Below are positions 37,326-48,870 of a DNA stretch of 64,000 nt, in pieces. The notes under the pieces were generated by a model, which ran no database searches, was not told the DNA's origin, and saw nothing but the letters and a program-made list of their open reading frames with translations. The number at the start of each line of letters is the position of its first letter. Position 1 is the stretch's first letter. Both the position numbers and the translations under genes were made by a program. The stretch is from Capsicum annuum (taxonomy: Eukaryota; Streptophyta; Magnoliopsida; Solanales; Solanaceae): the NCBI RefSeq assembly GCF_002878395.1, contig NW_025861658.1:405250-469249 (forward strand). Reading direction: 5' to 3'.

Positions 37326-37797
37326 CTTAAAATAAAGGAATTATGCAAGTACTTAGCAATTTTTGTTTGATATTATGTATTTTTATGTTAGTTTTGTTGG
37401 AAAATAGATTTCGGAGAAAAGAAGGAGTAAAAAGTGATGAATAGTAGTAGGAAGGCTACCACGAGCCCAACCTACTGGCATTAAGTAGAACTTGTGGGGC
37501 CATAAGTTGGGGTCGTAGGTAGACTTCCTGAAGTTCTGAAAGTAAATTTAAGGTTTGATTCCTACAGACCCTACCTACAAGGTGTAGGTACTACCTATGA
37601 CCCCATAGGTACCCCTCATAGATAGGGATTAGAAGCATAAGGATTTAACTTATTCCTAAGCACCAACGTACACCTTGTAGGTACTATCTATGGGCCGTAA
37701 ATGGGTTCATAGGTTGGTTTCGACTCAAATTTCCTACTTTTTATAGGATAGCTTTTTTATGTATCTATAAATACCCGTTGGATATTTCATTATTAGG
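37326..37797 (+). mobile_element. Fragment of an L-type LTR
   Basis: It aligns with about 53530-54010: both contain TTTTATG(T/C)TAGTTTTGT(T)GG, CTACCTATGA-type and CC(C/T)(A/G)TAGGTACCCCTC blocks and end in TTTCAT(T)ATTAGGTTT-like sequence. It covers only the first third of that LTR and is cut at 37797 by LTR H. Confidence 0.7.
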
Positions 37798-40700
37798 TTT
37801 CACGATCCAATTTCTTAAGTCATGATGGCACCGATTATATCCGACCAGTAGGCAAGACAACCCATAGTCTAGAACTACTAGTAATGAACTACAAAGAGAA
37901 ATATAGAAGGAATGCAGAATAAATAAAATAATAGACTAAATTACATAAGATAGTCCCAAAACATGGTGGAATCAATATAAGATCTTCTAAAATAATAAAG
38001 ATACAATATGAAGTACCAAGAGAATATACTGATACGACCTATCTCTAAATACAACATAAAAACTAGTGAAGTACTTGCGAAGGAGGAAAGTTATACTTCG
38101 AAGATAAAGAGATCACCCTAAGTCTCTATACCATGGTTTCTCCACACAATGCACCCAACACCAATGATAACCCATACTATGATCTGTAGGCTACAAAAGT
38201 GTAGTATTAGTACCAACCATGTGGTACTTTGTAGGCAACTGCCGATTTAAGTCCGAAGATAATGCAAATACATATAACACATTACAAAAAAGGGAAACTA
38301 CCCCAAAATATCCACAAAATACATAGTAAAGCTAGTGGGATTATAAGGATAAACTATCATACTCATACTAAAGAAACTAACATAATAAGGCTAAGGATGT
38401 ACTAAGGATGAACTATCCTATTCCAACCACATTCAAGGATCTTAACACTATGCTGTATATCACTAGCCAAAATATGAATAAAGGGTGAAAGGAGAATATA
38501 TAACAATATACAAGCCAAGGAATAAATATACAATCTTAATAAATGACCGAAGGAAGGGATATACGGTAATATCATGGAATCGTATATATATAGGTATATC
38601 TATCTATATATATAAACAAGTTAAACACGAGGTACAACCTAAATTATTAGACTAGAATATTTATACCTCATAATCATAGTAGGAACTAGTGCTAGTATAT
38701 TTAGGCCTTTTAATCTAAACGTCTAATCATGAGATAATTACCATAATAAGGTAATCGGAAAGAACAAAATCGGTGTATTAGGATCCAAAATCATAATGCC
38801 TAACCAATGGATAATCGTGCATAATGATATAGAAGTAAGATAAGAGAACCAGAATCATACCTCAAATTCCGATACTGAATTATTAACCAAGCTATCACAA
38901 AATATCCACAACAATGATCAATATAATAATAAAAACACAATAGCAATGACAATGCCAGTAAACATCTAGTTCGGGCAAACAATACCTAACCAAGCCTTTT
39001 AATATCCCCACCTCTATAGGCTCATAAAGTTTCAATAAACACACACCACACCATAAGCCATACTCATCAACTACATCTATACAACGCCCCCCCCCCCCAA
39101 CAAGGCTGATAGATATAGGAGCATACTGATGATAGGCTATGTGAATGTAATAATGAATGTTAAGGTATAGTCCATAATACTATAATCGATGCATATACCA
39201 AGGAGTGACCTAGTGTATATACATCCTCTATCTCAACAAGTCGCAAAGACAGGACCTTCGGTGACATCCCTTCTCTAGCATAATGGCTCACAAATGAAAA
39301 AGTCCCTAGGGGATACAGAAGTACCCATATACACCGAACCAGTCCTGATCTAGGGTTTCCAATCATCATCATCAACATCATCACCCTTTTCCTCCTCGTA
39401 CAAGAGATATGTATATATATCTATGTATAATAAATGCATGGACTCAAGCCATGGATAAAATAGTATATGTTTGTAAATTCGTGTGCTCGTGGAAAAATCT
39501 GGGATAAAATCATCATAAAGGTGTAGGAAGAGTTTTATTCTCTCATAACCAGAGTAAATAGTAGTATCAAAAACATATACTGGAATCTATCACGATCAAG
39601 TCTTTAAAATAACATTTTCAATCTAATTATACTTATGTTATTCATTAAGATGGTACAATTCCCATCACAAAGAAATTTTGTTTTAAGGTGAAAAATGGCC
39701 TTTGATCCCTTTTAAGACAAATAGTAGTAAAGTCATATTTAAGTTGGAATCGTACCATTTACTATATTTAGTGATCATGAATGTACCATATCTTTGCATG
39801 CCATCACCAGTATCAAAATAATGTAATCTTAAGCATTAATACGTCTACAAACTATGGGTACATCCTTTACAAGGATAAACCATTTCCTAAGATCTAATCA
39901 ATATCATAACGTGACCTTACACCTAATAATATATATATCCAACAATACCCTAACATAATCATGACCCAATAATACCCAAAACAACCATATCATAATCTAA
40001 CACAATAGACTATACTAATGACTATAACTAAGGGTCATCTCTTCTACTCATATTTATTAAGTCATTCCAATAAACAAGTCCATAGCCCATTTCAAAAGTC
40101 ATGATCATAAGTTATCTCAATGACCATATCTATAATCCATATCACATCTATAAGGCATATCTTATCTATGAGGAATCTCATATTTATAAGCCATCTTATA
40201 TCTAGGAGGCATATCATATCTAGAGGATATAAATCATATCTATGTCTATATCATTAAGCATGTCGATAGGCCATATCATTAATCAAATGCAAGAGCCATA
40301 TCATGGCGACAAGCCATTAATTATAATCTAAGAAAACCATCACCATTCACCAAGTCATGAAGTAACCTTATACTATAGTCTTTATAGTCTCAACTATGTC
40401 TAATATGCATAAATAGGTCCACAAAGGCAAACACAAGTCTTGGCCAAAGGTTGGTAAAAGGAATCCACTTCAAATCCTTGAGTTCTATATTTAGGCAATT
40501 TCTACGCCGGAGTAGTCTAAGGTATCTAAATAGACTCTAGATGGTACATAAGCCATAATTAGCCCTAACATAGGAATTCCACCTAGAACAAGAACAATTA
40601 AGTCATGTCCACCTATATTACGGTTTCAAGATACCTAAATAGTCCAAAAAAGGTTAATCATACAAAACTAGCATAATATCATGATTATTCTACAAATTAG

Positions 40701-41760
40701 CTCAACCTATGAAGAAAGTAATAGGAACCTAGAAGTATAATAAGTATTTCACCTTATAGTTCAAATAACTTATCTAATCCCCAAACTTCAATATTAAAAA
40801 CCAAGTCATGGTTTTCTATAAAAATTAACCATAACATTCTCATTTACATGCAATATAGAGAACTCATCACCTCATGAAGAAGAGTAGACAAATCCTACTT
40901 TAATGCTGAACCATAAATCCTTGAATTGTCCATAAAACATTTATCTTCACTCAAAGATCTCAAAAGGCTGCCACGCTATCAAATCATACTTTACTCATCA
41001 TTATGACTCAAATAGAGACCCATTGGGCCCGCGAGGCCCATAAATGGAATAAAAATGAACCAATTATGAGGTTCCTCAAAGGATAAGAATGTTGTGCTCA
41101 AAAGTTGAGCATACCTGGAGCTCAGATCGGGTTACAAATGAACCTTTAAATTTTAGGAATTTAAAGCCCTAATTTCTAAGAATTTACCATGAATTTGGAT
41201 GGAAATTAAAAGAAAAATAAATTATTGAAAAATATTAGGCTAGCTTACCTTATCTTATTTGGATGATCTCCAACTCTTTTTACCCTTTTTGAGTTCTCAA
41301 CTTGGTGTAAAAATGGAGGAAAAAATATTTGATAGATGAGTTGAGGTGGGTTAAATATGGGGTTAGGAGCGGATATCGCGACAAAATATCGCGATCGCAA
41401 TCTAACAAGGTTAAATTACATATAGTGATAGTGATTTACCTATTGTGGTCGCAAACTAGAGCGCAGGGGTAAACATATAACAATCACAATTTACCCTTTG
41501 CGATCGCGGTCACACCAGTGACCTAGTGTTCAAGATTTTTTAAGTCTTAAATGTACTTCGATTGGGATTTTGGGACTTATTTGAAACCCCGTGCGTGCAA
41601 ACAAACTATGCTACTATACCAAATTCAATGTTTCGGATTTAACAAAACTTTCATCAAAGATCAGTTCGACTGAATGTGGGGGCCTACAACTAAAGTTTTA
41701 TTTTTCACATGATACACCAAATACCTAGAAATGAGTCTGGAAGCCTTGGGACCTGAACCA
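37798..41760 (-). mobile_element. LTR H, related to LTR B
   Basis: It begins TTTCACGATCCAATT followed by CATGATGGCACC, like LTR B, and its right part (AAACAAACTATGCTACT near 41595) matches LTR G (50668). No primer site lies on the left and no clear polypurine tract on the right, so it is a solo or truncated LTR. The right end is approximate and the flanks show no matching duplication. U3 (41370-41515) contains two GCGATCGC octamers. The 38800-38982 and 39160-39384 open stretches are chance. Confidence 0.65.
39087..39098 (+). repeat. C12 homopolymer
   Basis: Twelve consecutive C in AT-rich LTR sequence. Length is prone to sequencing and assembly error. Confidence 0.9.
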
Positions 41761-41784
41761 AGGGTCTCCCTAACCCAAAATCAA

Positions 41785-42505
41785 TGCTTTGGAGTTGATG
41801 GTGTTGTATGAAGTAGCCCTTGCTACCACTTTTCACCTTCAGATAGATGGGAAAGTGGAAAGTATAATTAATGTCTTGGAAGATACGATTCAAGCTTGTG
41901 TGTTTTATTATGGTGGTAGTTGGGTTGACCACTTGCCTTTGACCACTTGCTTCTCATTGAATTTGCTTAAAACAATAATTATCACTTTAGCATTGGTGTG
42001 GCTCTATTTGAGACCTTATATGGTAGCAGCTATAGGTCTCCTATGGGTTGGTTTGAGGTTGGTGAGAATAAGTTGTTTGGCCCTAATTTAGTTCACCAAG
42101 CAATGGAAAAGATAAAGGGAATTCAGGATAGACTTAAGACTGCCCAAACATATAAAATGTCCAATGCATATGCGTGGTGAAGGAAGTTGGAGTTCAGTAT
42201 TAGTATTTGCATATTTTTTAAAGTGCCTCTCATGAAGGGAGTGATGCGGTTTTTTAAGAAGGGGAAGCTCAGTCCCCGTTATGTAATTTCGTACTTTGTT
42301 TTGAAGAGCGATTGTAATGTTTTATATGAATTGGAATTTCCATCTAGTTTGAGCTCTATTGATCAAGTATTTCATGATTTGATGTTGAGAAAGTGCGTGG
42401 TTGATCCTTCAATGGTTGTTCCATTAGAAAAGGTGGGTATTTTGGATTCCTTATCTTATGAGGAAGTCCCAATTAAGATTTTCGATCTGCAAGTCTATCT
42501 ATTGT
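41785..42505 (+). pseudogene. Element E integrase C-terminal half
   Basis: It starts in the core just before the catalytic Glu region (FHLQIDGKVESIINVLEDTI, 41829-41890) and reads FGGSW-like YYGGSWVDHLPL, then MGWFEVGENKLFGPNLVHQA (42050). A C-terminal domain follows (FKKGKLSPRYV, YELEFPSSLSS, VFHDLMLRK) up to 42507. Three open stretches in different frames cover it, so it has frameshifts. The upstream pol is missing and LTR H abuts. Confidence 0.85.
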
Positions 42506-42610
42506 AGACTAAGGATGTGGTTTCGTTAAAGGTTCTTTGGAGGAACCAAATGGGTGAGAAAGCAACGTGGGAATCCTAGGAGGACATGAAATCTGAGTAT
42601 CTATAATTTT
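42506..42610 (+). pseudogene. Element E chromodomain-like C-terminus
   Basis: VVSLKVLWRNQMGEKATWES followed by a TAG and EDMKSEYL resembles the C-terminus of C (21330). The TAG falls where the relative in C has a sense codon. Confidence 0.72.
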
Positions 42611-42734
42611 CCCTATTCTGGATAATTATGCTTGAGGTATGTGTATTCCTTAACATCTTTGTTTAAAGTAATTGTGATGTGTGTTAAGTCAAATCATGCT
42701 AATTAATGCCTTGTCCTGTAATTTGAGGACGAAT

Positions 42735-42750
42735 GATCCTAAGGGAGAAT
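42735..42750 (+). other. Polypurine tract of element E
   Basis: GATCCTAAGGGAGAAT precedes the LTR, matching the layout in element C (GATCCTAGTGGGGGAGA). Confidence 0.75.
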
Positions 42751-42751
42751 C

Positions 42752-44429
42752 TAATGCCTAGAGTTTTTGGTCGTTGAAAGTTTTCTAAAATTTTATCCTT
42801 ACTGCCTTCACTACGACTCACCCTATAAGTCATAGGGTGTCTTAAAGGGTCAGGTGACCCTAGTCATAAAGTGTCCAGTGAATGGTGCTTCAGTTATTGT
42901 CCTGAGTATGACTTGGGGACACGATTCCTAGGGAGTCTTGATGCGTCCAAGGGACCCAATCATAATCTAATCAGTAAGTATGTGAATAAGTTCTTGTCTA
43001 AGAATAATCGACTGACTCTTAGTCGGAAGGACTTGTTATGATTCGTTGGGTGCAAATCATTGGTTGTCTATTATTTACCTAATTGGGTTCTATGTTGACT
43101 ACGCGTGGACCCTATAAGTTGTAGATCCCCATTATAAGTGGAACCAGTTGAGTCCTAGGGTCAACAATGTGTTGGTGTCCTGGGAACTGTCTTGGCTACG
43201 ACTCAGGGTGACGAGTCGTGATGATTCTATACAAGTCGTATAGTTCCCCGTAGTCATTGATGACTAAATTTTAGCTTTAAATTTATGGGAACTTTGAACA
43301 TTTTTCTTCTTACCCAATTAAGAACCCATGTCCATAAAGCATTTAAGGGGTTATATTGCATGCTTAACATACTAAAACATCAAAAGCTCGCCCAAATTCT
43401 CTCAAGTAGCCATATTTAGGGCTTCCAAGAAGTAGATCATCCAAGGGATCAAAAGTTAAAATCCTTCCGTGAAACTTGGTATTTAAGGCATGTTACTCTT
43501 CCCTCATTGTTAATTTGTTAAAAGCTTAAGTTCTAAAGTATTGTTCATGAGCTATTGATATTGGCTTCGAAACAAGGGCTTAGGGTTTTAGATTCTTATC
43601 GATTCTACTATGTTTCCCATGATTTATATGTGATTATTCATGCTGTAATTATGGTTTTGAACTTGTGGGTGCATGGGTATGGTTAATAAAATAGGGAATT
43701 TTCATTTTCCCCAAACTTGTGACTTTTGAAGTGGTTATGACCTCAACTCCATATTATAAAATTGATTTTTAATTATGAGAAATGTGTGAATTGAACTATT
43801 CTTGAACTATTGTATTATGATTTTGAATTGAACCTTATGGGGTTATGTAATTCCCAAAGCTAATGTAAAATTAAAAAAGGGGGTTGTAAATTCCCCTATG
43901 TGAAGATAGTTGGTGTGACATGTTTATGTTACCTTGCCAATGTAGTTTGTATGATGATACCAATAATGTATTCGGAAATGTTCTTTGTGGTTTAATGAAT
44001 GGGATTGTGAGATAAATTTTTTTAATTGAGATTCAATGAGGGTTGTGTAGTTGAGTCATGAAATTAGAGGTCCAAGTGACAAACACTGAAAACTGTAATT
44101 GCCAACACGGGGGGTCTATATGACTGGGAGGTTCAAGTCCTCCTTAATATTATTATCATATGATTGGGAGGTTCGAGTCCTCTACATCTTATTACATGAT
44201 TTGGTGCTCATGTCACCTTGATATTCCAGAAGGTTGGAGTCCCTCATAGTTCATATGTATATAACCTTTGGTTCGTGTGGCCACATGCATTGGGGCCCTT
44301 CCATTTGGGGGAGATCGGGCCCATATAGCCCATAGGTGCCTTTGTATATATGTTATGACTATTGAGATACACAATCCAGGCTAGAGTTTTAAAGTTATGT
44401 TAAGCCTTTTTCCCTATCCCGACATATGA

Positions 44430-44460
<31 letters not shown>

Positions 44461-45047
44461 GCATAATAATTGATTATGTGCATTGAATTGGAATGATTTG
44501 CAATTGTTGATTATGGGATTATGTTATCCTTATCCCTGAGTTACATGCTAGCGTTCACCCTACTAACCATCATTGGACGTTGTATCCCCATGCGTTGTAG
44601 GAACTGGCCATACTTCTACTCCTCTTGCTCAATGATTGTGTTTCGGGATCGGTTTGTGAGTTGACATTGAAGTGGTGAGCTTCCAAACATCAGAAGTCTA
44701 CAGTTCATGTTTATGTCTCTTATGTCTCCTATTGTTTAGACTTTTTTTTGGATACAGTCGAGGGTATGTCTCGATTCTTTATTGATATTCAATTTTGGTA
44801 TAGTCTTTGTTTGGATTATTGTGAATTTTGGGAGATATTGGTCGGTTGTTTGTCGGTCACCGGTCATCGATTATAAACATGTTTTGAATTTCTTTAAGGT
44901 TATTGCATATTATCTTGTTATATGCTTGGAATTCATCCAACCTTGGGGGATGTTGTGTTTGATTTGGTTAGGTGCAAAGGGTGATCAGTCCATGTGGGAC
45001 TTAAGATACCCATCGTGGCCATGGCCTAGTTTGGGCCGTGAAAGGAG
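42752..45047 (+). mobile_element. 3' LTR of element E
   Basis: It follows the polypurine tract and ends near TTTGGGCCGTGA. It is related to the solo LTR 54953-56800 (opposite strand). U3 (42820-43260) holds many TACGACTC/GAGTCGTA and CCCTATAAGTCATAGGG-like repeats. An (AT)n tract lies at 44427-44461. The 44782-45063 open stretch is not convincing as a gene. Confidence 0.8.
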
Positions 45048-45479
45048 ACCACCCCGCAACTAAACAAGTGAACATAACATCACAACGTTAGATGAATTCC
45101 GAACATATAACAAGATAGAATTAAAATAAAATTAATGATATTTAAATTAATTCCATAATTGATAACCGGAAATCGGCCGAAGAACATTTCAACATCATGC
45201 AAGTCCATAGTAATCCAACAAGTCCTTCTAACAAAAGAATCAGAAACCAGTCTTGGTCAAGACATGTCCTCGACTCTGACAATGACAATGATAATAGAAA
45301 CTATCAATTCTAATCTATGATAAGAATTGATGAAATGTCTAATCTTTTTTTAGAAAAGAGGCTCACCACTTCACCACAACAAATCTACATACCAAGGAAT
45401 CGACATACAAAGCAGATCCACCTAATTCTGCACAAGTAAAGTAGAAGCATCTCTTGTTCATGCATAGCATGGGGATATA
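45048..45479 (-). mobile_element. Inverted partial copy of an E-type LTR
   Basis: It is the reverse complement of the last ~450 bp of LTR E and matches 55010-55440 directly (GGAGACCACCCC, ACATATAACAAGATA). About 60 bp of the LTR end are missing at the junction with E. The right end is cut by LTR D3. Confidence 0.8.
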
Positions 45480-47949
45480 TGTAATTCCCCTAGGTTAACC
45501 CCTGGACGTCACACAGTGCTTAGGACCACAAGTGATCCTAATCTAACCCTTATAGTGGAATAACTCATGAGCAACTAATATAAAATACATAAGTCTGAAA
45601 GAAGTAAGCGGAAAATATATCTTTACTGAATATCTTTAAAAGAAAAACTATAAAAAAATTGAATACAACTCTGCTTATACAAAACAACACTGGAATCAAA
45701 TACATCAACTCTACTATCGGTCTATGAAGCCTCTACTAGTATTGGCTAAAGGTAGACGAGATATGACCCTTAGCTATCCTGAATCAATACAACTGAATGA
45801 AGAAAATAAAATACTACACAAATTCTGACTGACTCGAGAGCATAAATCAAAAGGACTCATCTATTACTGATTGGAAGCCATAACTGTATGGTTATGATGT
45901 GCACGCTACAACCTATATGTACATTATTAATAATGTAGAACATAGACGTATATGTAGATCAGTACTTTTGAAATGTACTGAGCATATGGGGGTGAATTCA
46001 TAAGTAAAAACAGTAACTAATTTTGCATATAACTTTTAAAGAATGCATGCTAAGTATAAATGACTCACACTGGCTGGAATAACTGAAAGCTGAAAATCAT
46101 GAATCATGAATAATAAAGCATACTATATAAATATTTTGATCCATAACACTTAGTTCTAAAAGCTATACTTTTACTCTTTCTAGTGGGATAAATAGAATTG
46201 AAGTTAAGTCTGTTTTTAAATCATGCTTTCAAAGTGTAAAAATAGGACTCATCTTTTTCATATGAAAACTGAAAGCTGAAATCTAATAACTGAAGTCTTA
46301 TGTAAGACAATAACTGAGTAAATTTGTGAGCCTTTTTACTTAGTTTCTAAAAACTGGTTGATTATTCTTGTTTTGTAAAAGAGGTTCTTCTAACCGACAT
46401 ACAACATGTGAGCTATCATGATGTCCAACGTCATGTTCCCCTAAGGGGAAAACCTCATGTTGGGGAATAAGTCATATTTTTTCCAAGGATTATAACCCGA
46501 GCTAAGTTATCACAATTTTTATCTGCATCCATATAAATGGGAATAATCTGAACCTATGTTGGCTCGTAGTTCTGGGGCATGTCAAATTGGACACATACCC
46601 AACTCGGTGCTAAATACTAATCCCTTACTTATATGCTCATTCAGTAGGAAATCCACCTTAAAATAGCATAAGGGCTTACAATAGAAACTAGTTATTTATC
46701 TGTCAGTTTTAAACTGAAATCAAAGCTAACTGTGTGGATTCCATAGCTTAGCTGAGGATTAAAATATCAAATCTTGCTCAAAATATGAATATAAACTAAT
46801 CATAAACTAATCGTAGGGTGCTTAAAAGCATAGTCTTCTTGAAATATCGATACTTAAACTTAGGGCTTAAAACCCATGCTTTAAATTTAGGCCAAATCAA
46901 AATAATAATTCATGCTCGATAATCTTCTTGAAATACTTCAATAATTTCAGTCAAGATAATGAAATCAAAATCACAACATGAAACTTATTAATCAAAACAC
47001 GAGCATGCATAATCTTGATGCACTTAAAGCCTTTAAATATCAAGCTTTCTTTCATATAACTTTCAACATAATATCATTATTAAATCCCAATTGAAAATCT
47101 TTCAATTAAAACATGAATAGGTGAGAACAAGCATGCACTTTAACACTTAAATCACTTTATAAATCCATAATTCAAAACAAGATACGTGGTTTATGAACCC
47201 TAACTGCAATTCATGTAAATTCATCTTTAAAAGCTAGTTTTGGGTACAAGGATGAAAGGAGTATCCTTGTTCATAACCCCACATACCTTATTTTATTAAT
47301 TTGATGTAGAAGCTTGAACTTTAAATTTCTAACTATATTTTTGAAGCTTTTTCTTGAAGTTCTTGAACCCAAAAACATGAATTTTTGGTTAAGCTCTAGG
47401 GTTTTCTTAGAGAGACATTTGGTGAGGAATGAGTGTAATATGCTTAGAATAGGGTTAAACCTTCTATATTTACGATTTAGGGGTATCAAAAGAGACTAAA
47501 ATACCCCTAGAAATTAAAAAATTATAATGTCGATTAAAGATTTATTGCATACGGTGACTCCCTCATCGCTATACTCACCACGACACAGTGTAATCACGGT
47601 GAATCACTGGAAAATGACAATTGTTGTTCTGCACTCCATCGCGACGTGCCAAGGTAGCCACCACGATGCTTTTGAATCACAGTGGGCTACTATTTTGGAA
47701 AATCCAATGGATTCCACTCCTTGTTCGAAAAATCCAAAACTTACCCTAGATAGGCTACTTACACCCCTGAACATGAATCAACTCAAAAACTTATGTCTCG
47801 GGGTCGGGAAGACCACTTTAAAAATCCTCAAAGTTACAAAGAGTCAAAGTGTGACTAATTTCCTCAACACTTAACCTTATTTTTAGGTTCTAAGTGCCTT
47901 AAGCTAGTACTAGCGGCTGAATTGAACTAGGAACATATGAAGTCTTATA
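45480..47949 (-). mobile_element. 3' LTR D3, related to LTR D
   Basis: It starts TGTAATTCCCCTAGG, matching position by position the start of LTR D (gap-free in GTGCTTAGGACC versus GTGCCTAAGGCC), and ends TTATA before a polypurine tract. No primer site lies on its left; E-type LTR abuts instead. U3 (47560-47700) holds CACCACGA/ATCACGGTGAATCAC repeats. Open stretches 47271-47499 and 47527-47874 lie within it and look non-coding. Confidence 0.78.
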
Positions 47950-48346
47950 ATATCTCACCGTTGGGAATATTCATCCTCGAATGAGACTAGTTAAGAAGTG
48001 GATACTGAGGAAGTAAGACTATCTACTGGCATGCTTAACTGACAACATAATTGCATATCTAAATCTACAGCATAATGAGAAACTAAAATAATTTGTAAAT
48101 GCACGAAATGACATGAAGATCATCATATGGCTGGAACATGAGTGCATAACTGAGTCTGAAACATGATACATGAACTGAATTTCATGACTAAGTTGATTTC
48201 TTAAATATATACATTGACATGAGAATGGTTATAAGGCTGAGATAGAAATGAGAGAGTCAACTTATGAGTAACCATTACTTTACGGTGTATCTGATTTTGT
48301 GAGGAAGAGATGAGAGATTTAGGACATAAAAACTTAGGGTATTACA
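47950..48346 (-). mobile_element. PPT, 3' untranslated region and second LTR edge
   Basis: A polypurine tract (plus strand ATATCTCACCGTTGGGAAT, 47950-47968) is followed by sequence homologous to the 3' end right of LTR D (compare 48175-48300 with 33755-33880). At 48325-48346 it ends in a short LTR edge (AGGGTATTACA). Confidence 0.65.
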
Positions 48347-48870
48347 ACATCTCCCCCCTTGGGATCGTTCTTCCCCTGAATGATACTGACTTGGGTGAAA
48401 TGCTAAGGAAATAATGAGATAATACACAGGACACTTACGGACTGAATCATGACTGAATATCTAAATCTGAAACTGATGTATTATGCATAAACTGAGCTGA
48501 ATTCGTAATTTACATGAATGTGGACATTTTACCACATGGAATGACCTTATTCGTGAAACATTAGGTAGTAAAACTAAATGGAAAGTTGGAAATATATAGG
48601 AGCTTATATACTTGATTGCTAAATTGGATGGCGGGCGCTATGGAACTGACCATACTGACTGCCCATGCTCGAATAGAGTATTCCCCAACACTCTTCTAAG
48701 AAATTCTAATAATATTATGGAGCAAAGAATTTAGGGCATAATTTGAACAAGACATCTAAGGAAACACAATAGTGATACAACTCTACAGCATAGAACATAA
48801 ACATATGAATCATAAGCTAGGATAAAATTACTTTGCCTTAGGCAATGCAACTTCTTACTCTCAAGCTTAG
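48347..48870 (-). mobile_element. Second PPT and undefined 3' region
   Basis: ACATCTCCCCCCTT (48347-48360) is a second, well-kept polypurine tract, followed by GATCGTTCTTCCCCTGAATG. Homology to the 3' region right of LTR D reaches about 48510. From about 48600 to 48870 I cannot assign the sequence. Confidence 0.5.

Noticed and set aside
44782..45063. 93-codon plus-strand open stretch ending in a basic tail
   Set aside because: It spans the junction of two inverted LTR pieces, so it cannot be an old coding sequence.
47527..47874. 115-codon plus-strand open stretch
   Set aside because: It overlies U3 of the minus-strand LTR D3; the length reflects low stop density in the CpG-bearing cluster, not a gene.
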